A DNA stretch of 64,000 nt, from contig JAFTVU010000011.1 in the NCBI GenBank assembly GCA_017465665.1, positions 1-64,000 on the forward strand, given 5' to 3'. Within the stretch, counting starts at the first letter, position 1. Every line of letters starts with the position of its first letter. The notes under the pieces are model-generated. The model worked only from the letters and a program-made list of their open reading frames with translations, had not been told where the DNA came from and searched no databases. The position numbers and the translations under genes were made by a program. Of the stretch, positions 15,616-24,968 are shown in pieces. The DNA is from Oscillospiraceae bacterium. Lineage in GTDB: Bacteria; Bacillota; Clostridia; Oscillospirales; Ruminococcaceae.

Positions 15616-15641
15616 AAGCAGTGTAGAATGCCACACTGCTT
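15616..15641 (-). terminator. terminator of the fhs-tsaE-tsaB operon
   Basis: Minus strand AAGCAGTGT, 8-nt loop, ACACTGCTT, then TGATTTTTATC, just after the tsaB stop. Confidence 0.85.
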
Positions 15642-15647
15642 CTGATA

Positions 15648-16328
15648 TCAATTTTCCTTTTCCCTTTCAAGACGCTCTCTTTCGGCCTGCGGAAGTCTGA
15701 GGTAGCTAGGCATAAGCGCTGCCGCATCTATGCTCTCCTTACCCTCAGCCGCAAGACATACGCCCAAGCCGCGCTGATATCTCAGCGGCAGAGGCGCAAG
15801 CGTGAAGCTCTCCTCTGTTGCCTTGTGGAGTATCTCTGCGCCGTCGCCCGCAAGGATGATGCTTCCATCCAGCTTTTTCAGCTCCTCATACAGATCGACA
15901 GCCTTTATCGCTCTGTCCTCGCATAGTCTTGTGATAATCCCGTTTTCGCTTCTGAACAGTGCATTATACACCTGACCGCAGCGCGCATCCATAGCACAGC
16001 AGATGATGCCGTCCACGCCGACAAAGTTATATGCTATCGCCTCAAGCGTAGAAACGCTCACGCACCTCTTGCCTGCGCCCATTGCCATTCCTTTTACGCT
16101 CGCAATACCGATACGCAGACCTGTAAACGAGCCTGGGCCTGCCGTTACAGCTATCGTTTCAACATCACTGAGAGATACCTCTGCGCTTTTCAGCATATTC
16201 TCCACCATGGGAAGAAGCGTCTGGGAATGGGTGTGCTTTGTGTTCAGAAACTGCTCCGCTATCACTCGTCCGCTGTCATAAAGCGCACAGCCCGCAGTGA
16301 TGGCGGATGAATCTATACCTAAGATCAT
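15648..16328 (-). CDS. tsaB: tRNA N6-threonylcarbamoyladenosine biosynthesis protein TsaB
   Basis: Partner of TsaD and TsaE in making t6A37 of ANN-decoding tRNAs. The ASKHA fold starts ILGIDSSAITAGCAL and has TVTAGPGSFTGLRIG-type (here AVTAGPGSFTGLRIG) and STLEAIAYN segments. Its 226 residues are standard. GGAGG precedes the ATG. The order tsaE, nucleoside phosphorylase, tsaB keeps the two t6A genes near each other with a phosphorylase inserted; tsaD is not in the window. Confidence 0.95.
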   Translation of the reverse strand: MILGIDSSAITAGCALYDSGRVIAEQFLNTKHTHSQTLLPMVENMLKSAEVSLSDVETIAVTAGPGSFTGLRIGIASVKGMAMGAGKRCVSVSTLEAIAYNFVGVDGIICCAMDARCGQVYNALFRSENGIITRLCEDRAIKAVDLYEELKKLDGSIILAGDGAEILHKATEESFTLAPLPLRYQRGLGVCLAAEGKESIDAAALMPSYLRLPQAERERLEREKEN

Positions 16329-16340
16329 TGTTTGCCTCCG

Positions 16341-17093
16341 TTACAGCCGTGAAGCTGTTTCAATAGCTATCATAAGGATACGCTCACGCATATCATCGGG
16401 CATTCTGCCGAGAATACGGCTGTCCCAAGCATCTCCGTCAAGACAATCCGCAGCATACAGGAACTGATACGCCGCAACACCTCTGAACTGTGCCGCCGCC
16501 ATTATAGAGGCACACTCCATCTCAACTACAGAACAACCCTCGTTCTTGCGCTTAGCCATGTTATCCTGTGTTTCACGGTAGATAGCATCAGTAGTCCATG
16601 TTTTTGTTTTTATATAGGGCACAGAAAGCTCATCGAATATGCCCGCAAGCCTGTCCGCTGATCTGACATCGATGAAATCAGATGGCGGAGCGTAGTGGTA
16701 GCTCGTTCCCTCGTCACGGTAAGCTGCTGTTGGTACCAGCAGATGTCCTGCTGTGATATTCCTATCCAGCGAGCCGCATGAGCCAAAATACAGCACCTTT
16801 TTCGCACCCATGGCAGTGATCTCCTCAAGAAGACCTGCGGCAGCAGCGCCGCCGATACAGCTGCGGAAAAAACCTATCTTCTTTCCGTTGTGCTCGAAGC
16901 TGTATATCGGGATAGCGTCACCTGCGTACAGATAGCCGACAACAGCCGCTCCTTTCATGTTCACCAACAGAGATATAAAATCCTCGCTGAACACCGAAAC
17001 AACTGTTTCGGGAATAGCTGTGTTCGGATGTATCATATCACGCGCAGTCAATATTTCTGCACTCTTACCGTCAAAGGTGTCGATTATGCTCAT
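16341..17093 (-). CDS. nucleoside phosphorylase (PNP/UDP family)
   Basis: A 250-residue phosphorylase cleaving a purine nucleoside or uridine with phosphate. Family signatures are the phosphate-binding GFFRSCIGGAAAAGLLEE, the FGSCGSLDRNITAGHLLVP strand and VVEMECASIMAAAQFRG near the ribose site (MEC). Base specificity is not clear from these. AGGAGG lies just upstream of the ATG. It sits between tsaE and tsaB with gaps of 11 and 12 nt, so it is co-transcribed. Confidence 0.9.
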   Translation of the reverse strand: MSIIDTFDGKSAEILTARDMIHPNTAIPETVVSVFSEDFISLLVNMKGAAVVGYLYAGDAIPIYSFEHNGKKIGFFRSCIGGAAAAGLLEEITAMGAKKVLYFGSCGSLDRNITAGHLLVPTAAYRDEGTSYHYAPPSDFIDVRSADRLAGIFDELSVPYIKTKTWTTDAIYRETQDNMAKRKNEGCSVVEMECASIMAAAQFRGVAAYQFLYAADCLDGDAWDSRILGRMPDDMRERILMIAIETASRL

Positions 17094-17104
17094 ACATCCT
17101 CCTG

Positions 17105-17536
17105 TCAGTCGAAGTACTTACCGCTCACCGTTATCTTCCTGCCAGTTTCGGACAGCTTCTCAATGCATACAGTAACTACCTCACCGAGCTCCTCTTTCAG
17201 CTCTGCAATGTTCTCGCTCCATTCGGCAGCGATGATACCGTCACGGTCAAGATAATCGAAAAAGCCTATGGCATATAGATCATCATAGCTGTCGATGCGG
17301 TAAAGATCAAAATGGAACAGCGGCAGATCTCCGCTGTACTCGTTAACGAGTGCAAAGGTGGGGCTGGTGACCTCGTCATCCACATTCAGGAACCTTGCAA
17401 TTCCCTTGGTGAAGTGAGTTTTGCCTGCGCCCATATCGCCCTCATAAAGTATGATATCCCCTGCGGAGAGCTTTGCCGCGACTTCTGCAGCCGCAGCAAG
17501 CGTCTCCTCCACGGAATTTGTTATAAATTCTTTCAT
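17105..17536 (-). CDS. tsaE: tRNA t6A biosynthesis ATPase TsaE
   Basis: P-loop ATPase of the t6A complex. Walker A is EGDMGAGKTHFTKGIAR (about residue 36), followed by the family blocks TSPTFALVNEY, HFDLYRI and EWSENI. I use the start at 17536 (143 residues), whose ATG follows the fhs stop by one base (TGATATG); the open frame to 17575 lies inside fhs. Confidence 0.95.
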   Translation of the reverse strand: MKEFITNSVEETLAAAAEVAAKLSAGDIILYEGDMGAGKTHFTKGIARFLNVDDEVTSPTFALVNEYSGDLPLFHFDLYRIDSYDDLYAIGFFDYLDRDGIIAAEWSENIAELKEELGEVVTVCIEKLSETGRKITVSGKYFD

Positions 17537-17537
17537 A

Positions 17538-19208
17538 TCAGAACAGACCGCTGATGGTGCCGTCCTCTGCCACATCGATGTTGTTTGCGGCAGGAACCTT
17601 GGGCAGACCGGGCATTGTCATGATATCGCCTGTGTATACAACAACAAAGCCTGCGCCGTTTGATACACGAGCATCGCTTACTGTGATAGTGAAGTTCTTG
17701 GGATGACCAAGCTTTGCAGGGTCATCAGAGAGAGAATACTGTGTCTTCGCGCAGCATACGGGAACTCTGTCAAGGCCGAGATTCTCGATCTCCTTGATAG
17801 CCTTTTCTGCCGCTGCGGTATAGGTAACGCCGTCTGCACGGTAGATCTCTCTTGCGATGATATCCAGCTTCTCCTTGATGGTGAGCTTCTCATCGTACAG
17901 GGGCTTGAAGTTGCTCTGCTCTGTCTCGATGGTCTCAACAACAGCATTTGCGAGCTCAACAGCGCCCTCGCCGCCCTTAAGGAACACATCCGAGAATGCC
18001 ACCTTGACACCCTTGTCCTCGCAATACTTGCGTACAGCAGCGATCTCAGCCTCGCTGTCGGTGTAAAAATGGTTGATAGCAACTACTACAGGAACACCGT
18101 ACTTCTTCATGTTCTCGATATGAACACCGAGGTTCACGATACCCTTGTTCAGAGCCTCAACGTTCTCTGTGGTGAGATCAGGCTTTGCAACGCCGCCGTT
18201 GTATTTCAGTGCGCGGATGGTAGCAACGAGCACTACGCAGTCGGGCTTGAGACCTGCAAAGCGGCACTTGATATCGAAGAACTTCTCTGCACCGAGGTCA
18301 GAGCCGAAGCCAGCCTCTGTGATAGTGTAGTCAGCCAGCTTCATAGCGAGCTTTGTAGCTCTTACGGAGTTACAGCCGTGTGCTATATTAGCGAAAGGAC
18401 CGCCGTGGATGATAGCAGGATTGTTCTCAAGAGTCTGTACGAGGTTGGGGTTGATAGCCTCCTTGAGAAGTGCTGTCATAGCGCCGACTGCCTTAAGATC
18501 GCGTGCGTAAACGGGCTCGCCGTTGTACTTGTATGCAACGAGGATGTTGCCAAGGCGCTCCTTGAGATCGTTAAGGTCGCTTGCAAGGCACAGGATAGCC
18601 ATTATCTCAGACGCAACGGTGATCTGGAAGTGATCCTCTCTGGGAACACCGTTCACCTTGCCACCCATACCTACAACGCAGTTTCTGAGCGCTCTGTCGT
18701 TCATGTCAAGGCAACGCTTGAACAGGATGCGTCTTACATCGATGCCAAGCTCGTTGCCCTGCTGGATGTGGTTATCCATCATTGCTGCAAGCAGATTGTT
18801 TGCTGCTGTGATAGCGTGCATATCGCCTGTGAAATGCAGGTTGATATCCTCCATGGGGACTACCTGTGCATATCCGCCGCCTGCTGCACCGCCCTTTACG
18901 CCGAAAACAGGGCCGAGAGATGGCTCACGCAGTGCAAGACAAGCTTTCTTGCCAATCTTGTTCATACCCTCTGCAAGACCTACGGAAGTGGTAGTCTTAC
19001 CCTCGCCAGCGGGAGTGGGGTTGATAGCTGTTACAAGGATGAGCTTTCCGTCAGCGTTATCCTTTACTCTGTCGATAAGCTGCTGAGAGAGCTTTGCCTT
19101 GTAGTGACCGTAAGGCTCCAGCTCGTCCTCTGTGACGTTCAGCTTTGCTGCAACGTCCTTGATCTTCATCATTTTCGCCTGCTGTGCGATCTCAATATCT
19201 GTCAGCAT
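17538..19208 (-). CDS. fhs: formate-tetrahydrofolate ligase
   Basis: Makes 10-formyl-THF from formate, THF and ATP, the first methyl-branch step of the Wood-Ljungdahl route and a formate assimilation step for purine synthesis. It has 556 residues, full length. The P-loop is [16 protein letters not shown] and the strongly conserved [20 protein letters not shown] follows. GGAGG lies upstream. It heads a run with tsaE, the phosphorylase and tsaB. No other acetogenesis genes are nearby. Confidence 0.97.
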   Translation of the reverse strand: MLTDIEIAQQAKMMKIKDVAAKLNVTEDELEPYGHYKAKLSQQLIDRVKDNADGKLILVTAINPTPAGEGKTTTSVGLAEGMNKIGKKACLALREPSLGPVFGVKGGAAGGGYAQVVPMEDINLHFTGDMHAITAANNLLAAMMDNHIQQGNELGIDVRRILFKRCLDMNDRALRNCVVGMGGKVNGVPREDHFQITVASEIMAILCLASDLNDLKERLGNILVAYKYNGEPVYARDLKAVGAMTALLKEAINPNLVQTLENNPAIIHGGPFANIAHGCNSVRATKLAMKLADYTITEAGFGSDLGAEKFFDIKCRFAGLKPDCVVLVATIRALKYNGGVAKPDLTTENVEALNKGIVNLGVHIENMKKYGVPVVVAINHFYTDSEAEIAAVRKYCEDKGVKVAFSDVFLKGGEGAVELANAVVETIETEQSNFKPLYDEKLTIKEKLDIIAREIYRADGVTYTAAAEKAIKEIENLGLDRVPVCCAKTQYSLSDDPAKLGHPKNFTITVSDARVSNGAGFVVVYTGDIMTMPGLPKVPAANNIDVAEDGTISGLF

Positions 19209-19265
19209 AGTTGTGTTCCTCCAATGTTGATATGTTCGTATTTTTACGGGTCATGCCCGTGAAGT

Positions 19266-19826
19266 TCAGATTTCGAGCTTCTTTTGCAGCTCGCTCAGCC
19301 ACTGAGGTATATCAGCGCTCTTTATAATAAGGCTTCCGTTTCTATACTCTGCCTTTTCAACAAATCCGTTTTCATTATCATAAAATTTGACTTCATTGCA
19401 GTACGGCAATATCATAATAAGATCATCGAAGCGCTTGTCGTAACGTCTGATGACGTCATTATCAGCTATCGCATGACCACCCTTTTCAACTCGGTTCTTT
19501 ATACGTTTTATACTTTCCTCGGCAGTGTTCACGCCAATATAATACAAGCGTATAAAATAGTCAAGCTCCCTCGCCTGTTTTATTGTCCTAAGCGTTTTTG
19601 CGCCTGAAAGAGTGGTTTCCTGCGTAAAGTTGATTCCTTTTTCAAGGCTGTCATTTATACGCTCTATTGCGGCTTTACCACCTTTGAGCTTATCTCCGCC
19701 AAGCTCAGCAGTGATCTTATCAGTATCAACGATCACTCCAAGGTCGCTGCTCTCTCCAATCAAAACACCGGTAAGGCTGCTCTTACCTACACCATTGACA
19801 CCTGCAATTATCGTATATATCTTCAT
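19266..19826 (-). CDS. P-loop kinase of the zeta-toxin-like type
   Basis: A 186-residue ATP/GTP-binding protein. Walker A is AGVNGVGKSSLTGVL at residues 8-22, and a DTDKITAELGG segment matches the catalytic Asp/Glu region of zeta toxin and related nucleotide kinases. ETTLSGAKTLRTIKQA and YYIGVNTAEESIKRIKNR (with the arginine-containing lid) follow. No antitoxin-like ORF adjoins it. It lies 29 nt after parC in the same direction. It may be a housekeeping small-molecule kinase rather than a toxin. Confidence 0.75.
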   Translation of the reverse strand: MKIYTIIAGVNGVGKSSLTGVLIGESSDLGVIVDTDKITAELGGDKLKGGKAAIERINDSLEKGINFTQETTLSGAKTLRTIKQARELDYFIRLYYIGVNTAEESIKRIKNRVEKGGHAIADNDVIRRYDKRFDDLIMILPYCNEVKFYDNENGFVEKAEYRNGSLIIKSADIPQWLSELQKKLEI

Positions 19827-19855
19827 AGCCGCCTTATCCTCCTATATTGCTTCAG

Positions 19856-22087
19856 TTAAAACAGGCTGAGCTGAGAAATATCCTTGCCTGATAACATACC
19901 TGCCGAGGGTATCGTCTTTATGCGGTAATCCTCAGGCTTCTTAAGGTCGCTGTTTTCAAGCAGATATGCCCCTGCAAGCTCTGCCTTCGTAAGGCGCATT
20001 ACCTGTACGCCCTGGGTGTTCTTGGTGGACTTTGCAAGCACCAGCGCGGAATTAAATACCAGCACCTTGCCTGCGGAGGACTTCAGAACGAAATCCGCCT
20101 CGCCATCCACAACAAACATTCCGACTACCTCGGAAAGCTCGGAATACGCATTCTGGAGCTTCTTACGCTTTGTCTTTGTCTCATAGGAGCTGAGCGGTAT
20201 CTTTGCACACTTACCGTTGCGGAAGAATATCACGAACTGCTCCTTGTATTCCTCTGTAACAGCCATGAACGTTATGCTCTCGCCCTCTTCAAGACCAAGC
20301 TTCGCGGGAACGTAATCGCCCATAACGCTTGCCTTGGTTTCATCGAAATCAGCGCAGCGGCTCTTGTAGCACTGGAACTTGTTCGTAAAGAACAGCAGCT
20401 CGGAATTACTGGACACCTCGCGCTGGTAGATGACCTCATCACCCTCCTTGAGCTTCTGCTGATTGCTCATTCTGAGGGACTGCGGCGTTATCTTCTTGAA
20501 GTAGCCTTCCTTTGTGAAGAAGATATTGACAGGATAAGCCTTGGGCTTCTCTTCCTCTACAACTGCTGCTTCCTCCGCAACGTCATACAGGAACATGGTG
20601 CGGCGCGGCTGACCATACTTCTTGATGATCTCACGCAGCTCTTCAACGATTATGCGGCTTATCTTACGCATATCGCCGAGTATGCCCTCCATCTCCTCGA
20701 TCTCCTTTGCAAGATCGTCGGTCTCCTGTGTGCGCTTGAGGATGTATTCACGGTTGATATGGCGCAGCTTTATCTCCGCAACATATTCCGCCTGCACTTC
20801 ATCGATGCCAAAGCCTATCATCAGGTTGGGAACTACCTCGGATTCCTCCTCGGTCTCACGGATGACCTTGATGGCATAATCGATATCAAGCAGTATCTTC
20901 TTTAAACCGAGCAGCAGATGCAGCTTTTCTTTCTTCTTCTGCAGATCGAAGTAAACTCTCCTGCGCACGCAGCTGCGGCGGAACTCTATCCACTCGGAAA
21001 GCAGCTCATACACGCCCATAACTCTGGGAGTACCTGCAATAAGCACGTTGAAGTTGCAGTTGAAGTTATCCTGTAAAGGCGTCAGCCTGAACAGCTTCTG
21101 CATTACTGTATCGGGATCGTAGCCTTTCTTCAGATCAAACGCAAGACGCAGACCCGAAAGGTCGGTCTCATCACGCACATCGGATATCTCACGCAGCTTG
21201 CCGTCCTTTACAAGCTCCACCACCTTATCGATAATAGCCTCTACAGTAGTGGTTGGGGGTATCTGAGTTACCTCTATACAGCGGGATTCCTTGTCGTAAT
21301 TATATACCGCGCGTACCTTTATAGCACCCTGACCTGTGCGGTAGACCTTTTCCATCTCCGCTTCGTCATACACGATATATCCGCCGCCCGGGAAATCAGG
21401 ACCTTTGAGCGTAGAAAGCACATTGTGATCTGGGTCTTTCATCAGAGCGATAGTTGTCTCACATACTTCAGTAAGGTTAAACGAGCAGATATTGCTCGCC
21501 ATTGATACCGCCAGACCGAAGTTGGAGTTGACCAGAACGGACGGAAAACGCACAGGGAACAGCGACGGCTCCATCATGGTGTTATCGTAGTTCGGCACCA
21601 TGTCTACGGCGTCCTTGTCTATCTCGGCAAACAGCTCCGAGCTGATGCTCTCCAGCTTTGCTTCCGTGTATCGTGCCGCAGCATACGCCATATCACGGGA
21701 ATATGCCTTACCGAAGTTGCCCTTGCTGTCAACATAAGGGTGCAGCAGCGCTTCGTTTCCTCTTGCAAGACGTACCATCGTTTCATAGATGGCAGCGTCG
21801 CCGTGAGGGTTCAGTCTCATCGTCTGACCGACGATATTCGCGGATTTTGTTCTCGCGCCTGTCAGCAGACCCATTTTGTACATCGTATAAAGCAGCTTTC
21901 TGTGAGAGGGCTTGAAGCCGTCTATCTCAGGCAGCGCACGGGAAACGATAACGCTCATCGCATAGGGCATATAATTCTCTTCAAGAGTGCTTACTATGTC
22001 CTTGTCAACTACAGTACCGCTGCCCTCGATATAAGCATCGTTATGCTGCTTCTTCGGAGGCTGCTTTTTTGGTGAACTCTTTTTCAC
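19856..22087 (-). CDS. parC: DNA topoisomerase IV subunit A
   Basis: Breakage-reunion subunit of a type IIA topoisomerase, 743 residues. QTMRLNPHGDAAIYETMVRL is the quinolone-pocket region and AAARYTEAKL holds the catalytic tyrosine. The C-terminal pinwheel begins near residue 500 and is short, with degenerate blades (FFTKEGYFKKITPQSLRM), which favours ParC over GyrA. GTG start at 22087, with GAGG 8 nt upstream. It follows parE by 23 nt. The basic leader MKKSSPKKQPPKKQ is unusual. Confidence 0.92.
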   Translation of the reverse strand: MKKSSPKKQPPKKQHNDAYIEGSGTVVDKDIVSTLEENYMPYAMSVIVSRALPEIDGFKPSHRKLLYTMYKMGLLTGARTKSANIVGQTMRLNPHGDAAIYETMVRLARGNEALLHPYVDSKGNFGKAYSRDMAYAAARYTEAKLESISSELFAEIDKDAVDMVPNYDNTMMEPSLFPVRFPSVLVNSNFGLAVSMASNICSFNLTEVCETTIALMKDPDHNVLSTLKGPDFPGGGYIVYDEAEMEKVYRTGQGAIKVRAVYNYDKESRCIEVTQIPPTTTVEAIIDKVVELVKDGKLREISDVRDETDLSGLRLAFDLKKGYDPDTVMQKLFRLTPLQDNFNCNFNVLIAGTPRVMGVYELLSEWIEFRRSCVRRRVYFDLQKKKEKLHLLLGLKKILLDIDYAIKVIRETEEESEVVPNLMIGFGIDEVQAEYVAEIKLRHINREYILKRTQETDDLAKEIEEMEGILGDMRKISRIIVEELREIIKKYGQPRRTMFLYDVAEEAAVVEEEKPKAYPVNIFFTKEGYFKKITPQSLRMSNQQKLKEGDEVIYQREVSSNSELLFFTNKFQCYKSRCADFDETKASVMGDYVPAKLGLEEGESITFMAVTEEYKEQFVIFFRNGKCAKIPLSSYETKTKRKKLQNAYSELSEVVGMFVVDGEADFVLKSSAGKVLVFNSALVLAKSTKNTQGVQVMRLTKAELAGAYLLENSDLKKPEDYRIKTIPSAGMLSGKDISQLSLF

Positions 22088-22110
22088 TGTATATCCTCTT
22101 TCTGTCGAAA

Positions 22111-24099
22111 TTAAGAAATATCTGCTGTTTCAAGATATCTGCTGCCGTGCTCCTTGATGAAATCCTTACGGCCCTCAAGATCGTTTCCGAGCAGCACATC
22201 GAACATCCATCTGGTCTTGTCCACATCAGTGGGGCTTACCTTGATAAGACGGCGTGTTTCGGGATTCATGGTCGTGAGAGACATCATATCAGGATCGTTC
22301 TCACCAAGACCTTTTGAACGCTGGATGGTGAACTTCTTATCACCGATCATATCCAGTATCTTTGCCTTTTCAGGCTCGGTATAAGCAAAATAGGTCTTAT
22401 CCTTGGTGTTTATCTCATACAGCGGTGACTCAGCGATGAAAACATAGCCCTTTTCAATAAGAGTTGGGCAAAGCTCCTGTATCATCGTGAGTATCAGTGT
22501 TCTTATCTGGAAGCCGTCCACGTCGGCATCGGTACAGATAACTATCTTGCTCCAGCGCAGATTGTCAAGATTGAAAGTGGAAAGGTTCTTGTTCGCCTTG
22601 GTTTTTACTTCAACACCACAGCCCAGCACCTTGATGAGGTTTGTGATGATCTCGCTCTTGAATATCTTTTCGTGGCTTGCCTTAAGGCAGTTGAGTATCT
22701 TACCTCTTACGGGGATGACAGCCTGAAACTCCGCGTCACGCGCAAGCTTTACAGAACCCAGCGCAGAATCACCCTCCACGATGTAGACTTCACGGCGGCT
22801 CTTATCCTTACTGCGGCAGTCAACGAACTTATCGATTCGGTTAGTGAGATCGATAGTGCCTGTCAGCTTCTGCAGTGTGGACTGACGTATCTTGTCCGCA
22901 TTCTCACGGGAACGCTTGTTTATCAGCACCTGTGTGGCGATCTTTACAGCCTCATCGGGATTTTCAAGGAAATATACCTCCAGCTGATGCTTCAGCCAGT
23001 CTGTCATAGCGTCATTGATGAACGCGTTTGTAACAGCCTTTTTGGTCTGGTTCTCATAGCTTGCCTGAGTGGAGAAATTGGAGGAGATGAATACCAGACA
23101 ATCCTCCACGTCCTCCCACTTGATGGACTTCTCGCCCTTGTTATACTTATTGTTGGTCTTGAGATATCCGTCTATCTGGGAAAGGAAAGCCTTGTTCAGA
23201 GCTTTCTGCGGGCTTCCGCCGTGCTCAAGCCAGGAGGAGTTGTGGTAATGCTCCACAAAGCTGACTTCCTTGCTGAACACGAAAGCAACGTTCATCTTCA
23301 GCTTGTACTCGTCCTTATCCTCTCTGTCCTTACCCTGACGCTGTGCGTTCCAGCTCTGGGGAGTTGTCATTGCTTTCTCGCCCACTATCTCGGAAAGGTA
23401 GTCAGCAATGCCGTTCTCGTAGCAGAAACGCTCTTCCGAAATATTGCCATCCTCATCCTCGGAACGCAGCAGGAACTCAATACCGCCGTTTACAACAGCC
23501 TGTCTGCGGAGCATATCCTGCAGGAACTCCGTTCCGATGTTGATATCGGTGAACACCTCAAGATCGGGCTTCCAGTGTATCCTTGTACCTGTGGAGCCGT
23601 CGCCCTTGCTCTTTTTGAAGCCACGCTCATCCTCGGTAACGTTGAAGCCCTTTTCAAAACGCAGTGAGTATTTCCATGTGCCGTTGCAGCTGGTGACCTC
23701 CATGAACTCCGCAGCAAACTGCGTAGCGCACAGACCCAGACCATTCAGACCCAGCGCATAGGAATAGTTGCCTGCGTCGTTATTATTGTTGTACTTACCG
23801 CCTGCGTAAAGGGTACAGAATGCAAGCTCCCAGTTGTACTTATCCTCAGCCTTGTTGAAGTCGATAGGGATACCACGTCCGTGATCCTCTACTGTAACGG
23901 ATTTATCCGCGTGCAGAGTAATGGTAATGAGCTTACCATAGCCCTCACGCGCCTCGTCAATGGAGTTTGATATGATCTCAAAAACCGAATGACGGCAGCC
24001 CTCAACACTGTCAGATCCGAAGATAACTCCGGGGCGCAGTCGTACCTGATCAGGTCCCTTAAGCGAGACGAGATCGTTATAATTTGATTCTTTAGCCAT
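22111..24099 (-). CDS. parE: DNA topoisomerase IV subunit B
   Basis: ATPase subunit of the type IIA topoisomerase, 662 residues. The GHKL domain has SNSIDEAREGYG, EDHGRGIPID and the ATP-lid LGLNGLGLCATQFAAE. The TOPRIM domain has VEGDSALGSVKLA and DADVDGFQIRTLIL. The region VIPVRGKILNCLKA is characteristic. Overall it is the divergent clostridial ParE type rather than GyrB. AGGTG precedes the ATG. It is first in the parE-parC transcript. Confidence 0.92.
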   Translation of the reverse strand: MAKESNYNDLVSLKGPDQVRLRPGVIFGSDSVEGCRHSVFEIISNSIDEAREGYGKLITITLHADKSVTVEDHGRGIPIDFNKAEDKYNWELAFCTLYAGGKYNNNNDAGNYSYALGLNGLGLCATQFAAEFMEVTSCNGTWKYSLRFEKGFNVTEDERGFKKSKGDGSTGTRIHWKPDLEVFTDINIGTEFLQDMLRRQAVVNGGIEFLLRSEDEDGNISEERFCYENGIADYLSEIVGEKAMTTPQSWNAQRQGKDREDKDEYKLKMNVAFVFSKEVSFVEHYHNSSWLEHGGSPQKALNKAFLSQIDGYLKTNNKYNKGEKSIKWEDVEDCLVFISSNFSTQASYENQTKKAVTNAFINDAMTDWLKHQLEVYFLENPDEAVKIATQVLINKRSRENADKIRQSTLQKLTGTIDLTNRIDKFVDCRSKDKSRREVYIVEGDSALGSVKLARDAEFQAVIPVRGKILNCLKASHEKIFKSEIITNLIKVLGCGVEVKTKANKNLSTFNLDNLRWSKIVICTDADVDGFQIRTLILTMIQELCPTLIEKGYVFIAESPLYEINTKDKTYFAYTEPEKAKILDMIGDKKFTIQRSKGLGENDPDMMSLTTMNPETRRLIKVSPTDVDKTRWMFDVLLGNDLEGRKDFIKEHGSRYLETADIS

Positions 24100-24228
24100 T
24101 TATTCACCTACATTTTAAATTTCATCAGGCTGTCAACAGCACCACATCTGCTTCCTCGCATCTGCGACACTCTCGCCACCCTGTAGAGAGAAAAACAATA
24201 CTAAACTATTTTAGAGTATACCAGGAGA

Positions 24229-24340
24229 GCGACCGCAACGCGGTCGTAAGCGGCGAATGCCGCTGTTGGCAAAGCCAACCTCCCCGCCGTTCAATGAAAC
24301 AGCGCAATTGCCGCAGGCAATTGATACAAGCTGTTTCATT
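24229..24340. repeat. array of four to five short perfect hairpins
   Basis: CGACCGC-aac-GCGGTCG (24230-24246), AGCGGC-gaat-GCCGCT (24249-24264), GTTGGC-aaa-GCCAAC (24265-24279), then an 11-bp outer stem AATGAAACAGC (24293-24303) / GCTGTTTCATT (24330-24340) enclosing CAATTGCC-gca-GGCAATTG (24305-24323). The regular 3-4 nt loops look designed for RNA folding or for a repeat-borne structure. Confidence 0.75.
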
Positions 24341-24368
24341 ATACCACATATTGACGAAAAATGCAAGA

Positions 24369-24397
24369 GCCGCCACAACTTTTTCGGTCGTGGCGGC
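24369..24397 (-). terminator. terminator of the small lipoprotein gene
   Basis: Minus strand GCCGCCAC, 13-nt loop, GTGGCGGC, then TCTTGCATTTTTCG, 19 nt past the stop at 24416. Confidence 0.7.
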
Positions 24398-24415
24398 ACA
24401 AACTCAAAAATCCAG

Positions 24416-24844
24416 CTACATTTCCAGCTCCAGCTCCTTACAGCCGTAGCCAACAAGCTTTATCCTGTTTTCACCCTCGGGCATGGTTATCGTTCTGCTG
24501 ATATCCTTGCCGTATGTGCTCTCGATAAGCTCGGTGATATTATCGTCAGGGTCTATGTAAACGAGCTTTGCCATACCCTCATCAAGGCTCAGTGATACGC
24601 TTATCTCAACCGTGCCCTCATCTATCACTATTTCCGACCACAGCGTTTCACGGCCGTCAAAGCTGCCTGCGCTGTAGGAGAGCTCGTTATTGATCCACGT
24701 TGAAGCAGAATGGCTCGTCGCATACCTGTCTCCCGACTGCACTATCTTTTCCGCAGAAACATATTCCTGCTCTGCGAATTCGTTGCTGCAGGCGGTCATT
24801 GTAAGACATAATGCCGCAGCAAGTATCACTGCTGTCTTTTTCAT
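24416..24844 (-). CDS. small secreted lipoprotein, function unknown
   Basis: A 142-residue protein. The signal MKKTAVILAAALCLTMTAC gives a lipobox cysteine at residue 19. The rest is a single beta-rich domain (DGRETLWSEIVIDEGTVEISVSLS-like, written in part) with repeated acidic turns and no recognisable motif; KLVYIDPDDNITELIEST suggests a stress or carbohydrate-binding-like sandwich but that is a guess. GGAGG precedes the ATG. Own promoter and terminator. Confidence 0.85.
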   Translation of the reverse strand: MKKTAVILAAALCLTMTACSNEFAEQEYVSAEKIVQSGDRYATSHSASTWINNELSYSAGSFDGRETLWSEIVIDEGTVEISVSLSLDEGMAKLVYIDPDDNITELIESTYGKDISRTITMPEGENRIKLVGYGCKELELEM

Positions 24845-24876
24845 ATATTACCTCCGTAAGGAATTGTTTTTCTTTA

Positions 24877-24905
24877 ATCCTACCACCAATTCAGTAAGAT
24901 GTCAA
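24877..24905 (-). promoter_or_regulatory. sigma-A promoter of the small lipoprotein
   Basis: Minus strand TTGACA (24905-24900), 17-bp spacer, TAGGAT (24882-24877), about 30 bp before the GGAGG. Confidence 0.8.
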
Positions 24906-24936
24906 GGCGAGTAATACTCTTTTAAGAAATAGTTAA

Positions 24937-24957
24937 GGCGGAGCAATGCGCTCCGCC
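24937..24957 (-). terminator. terminator at the end of the recA-pgsA gene run
   Basis: Minus strand GGCGGAGC, 5-nt loop, GCTCCGCC, then TTAACTATTTCTT, 12 nt after the pgsA stop. Confidence 0.75.
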
Positions 24958-24968
24958 TGTGTTCATAT

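Larger units (their letters stand above)
24100..24415. other. 316-nt non-coding gap with hairpin array
   Basis: No gene is seen. From parE outward it holds an AT-rich stretch with a partial palindrome (ATACT...AGTAT, 24198-24220), the hairpin array at 24229-24340 and the terminator hairpin of the lipoprotein gene at 24369-24397. The parE promoter is not obvious; the TTGACA on the minus strand near 24137 has no correctly spaced -10. Confidence 0.7.

Noticed and set aside
19266..19826. Complete epsilon-zeta toxin-antitoxin system
   Set aside because: No small antitoxin-like ORF adjoins the kinase on either side; parC lies directly upstream.
24230..24340. CRISPR array
   Set aside because: The repeated features are different hairpins without a constant repeat or equal spacers, and no cas genes are present.
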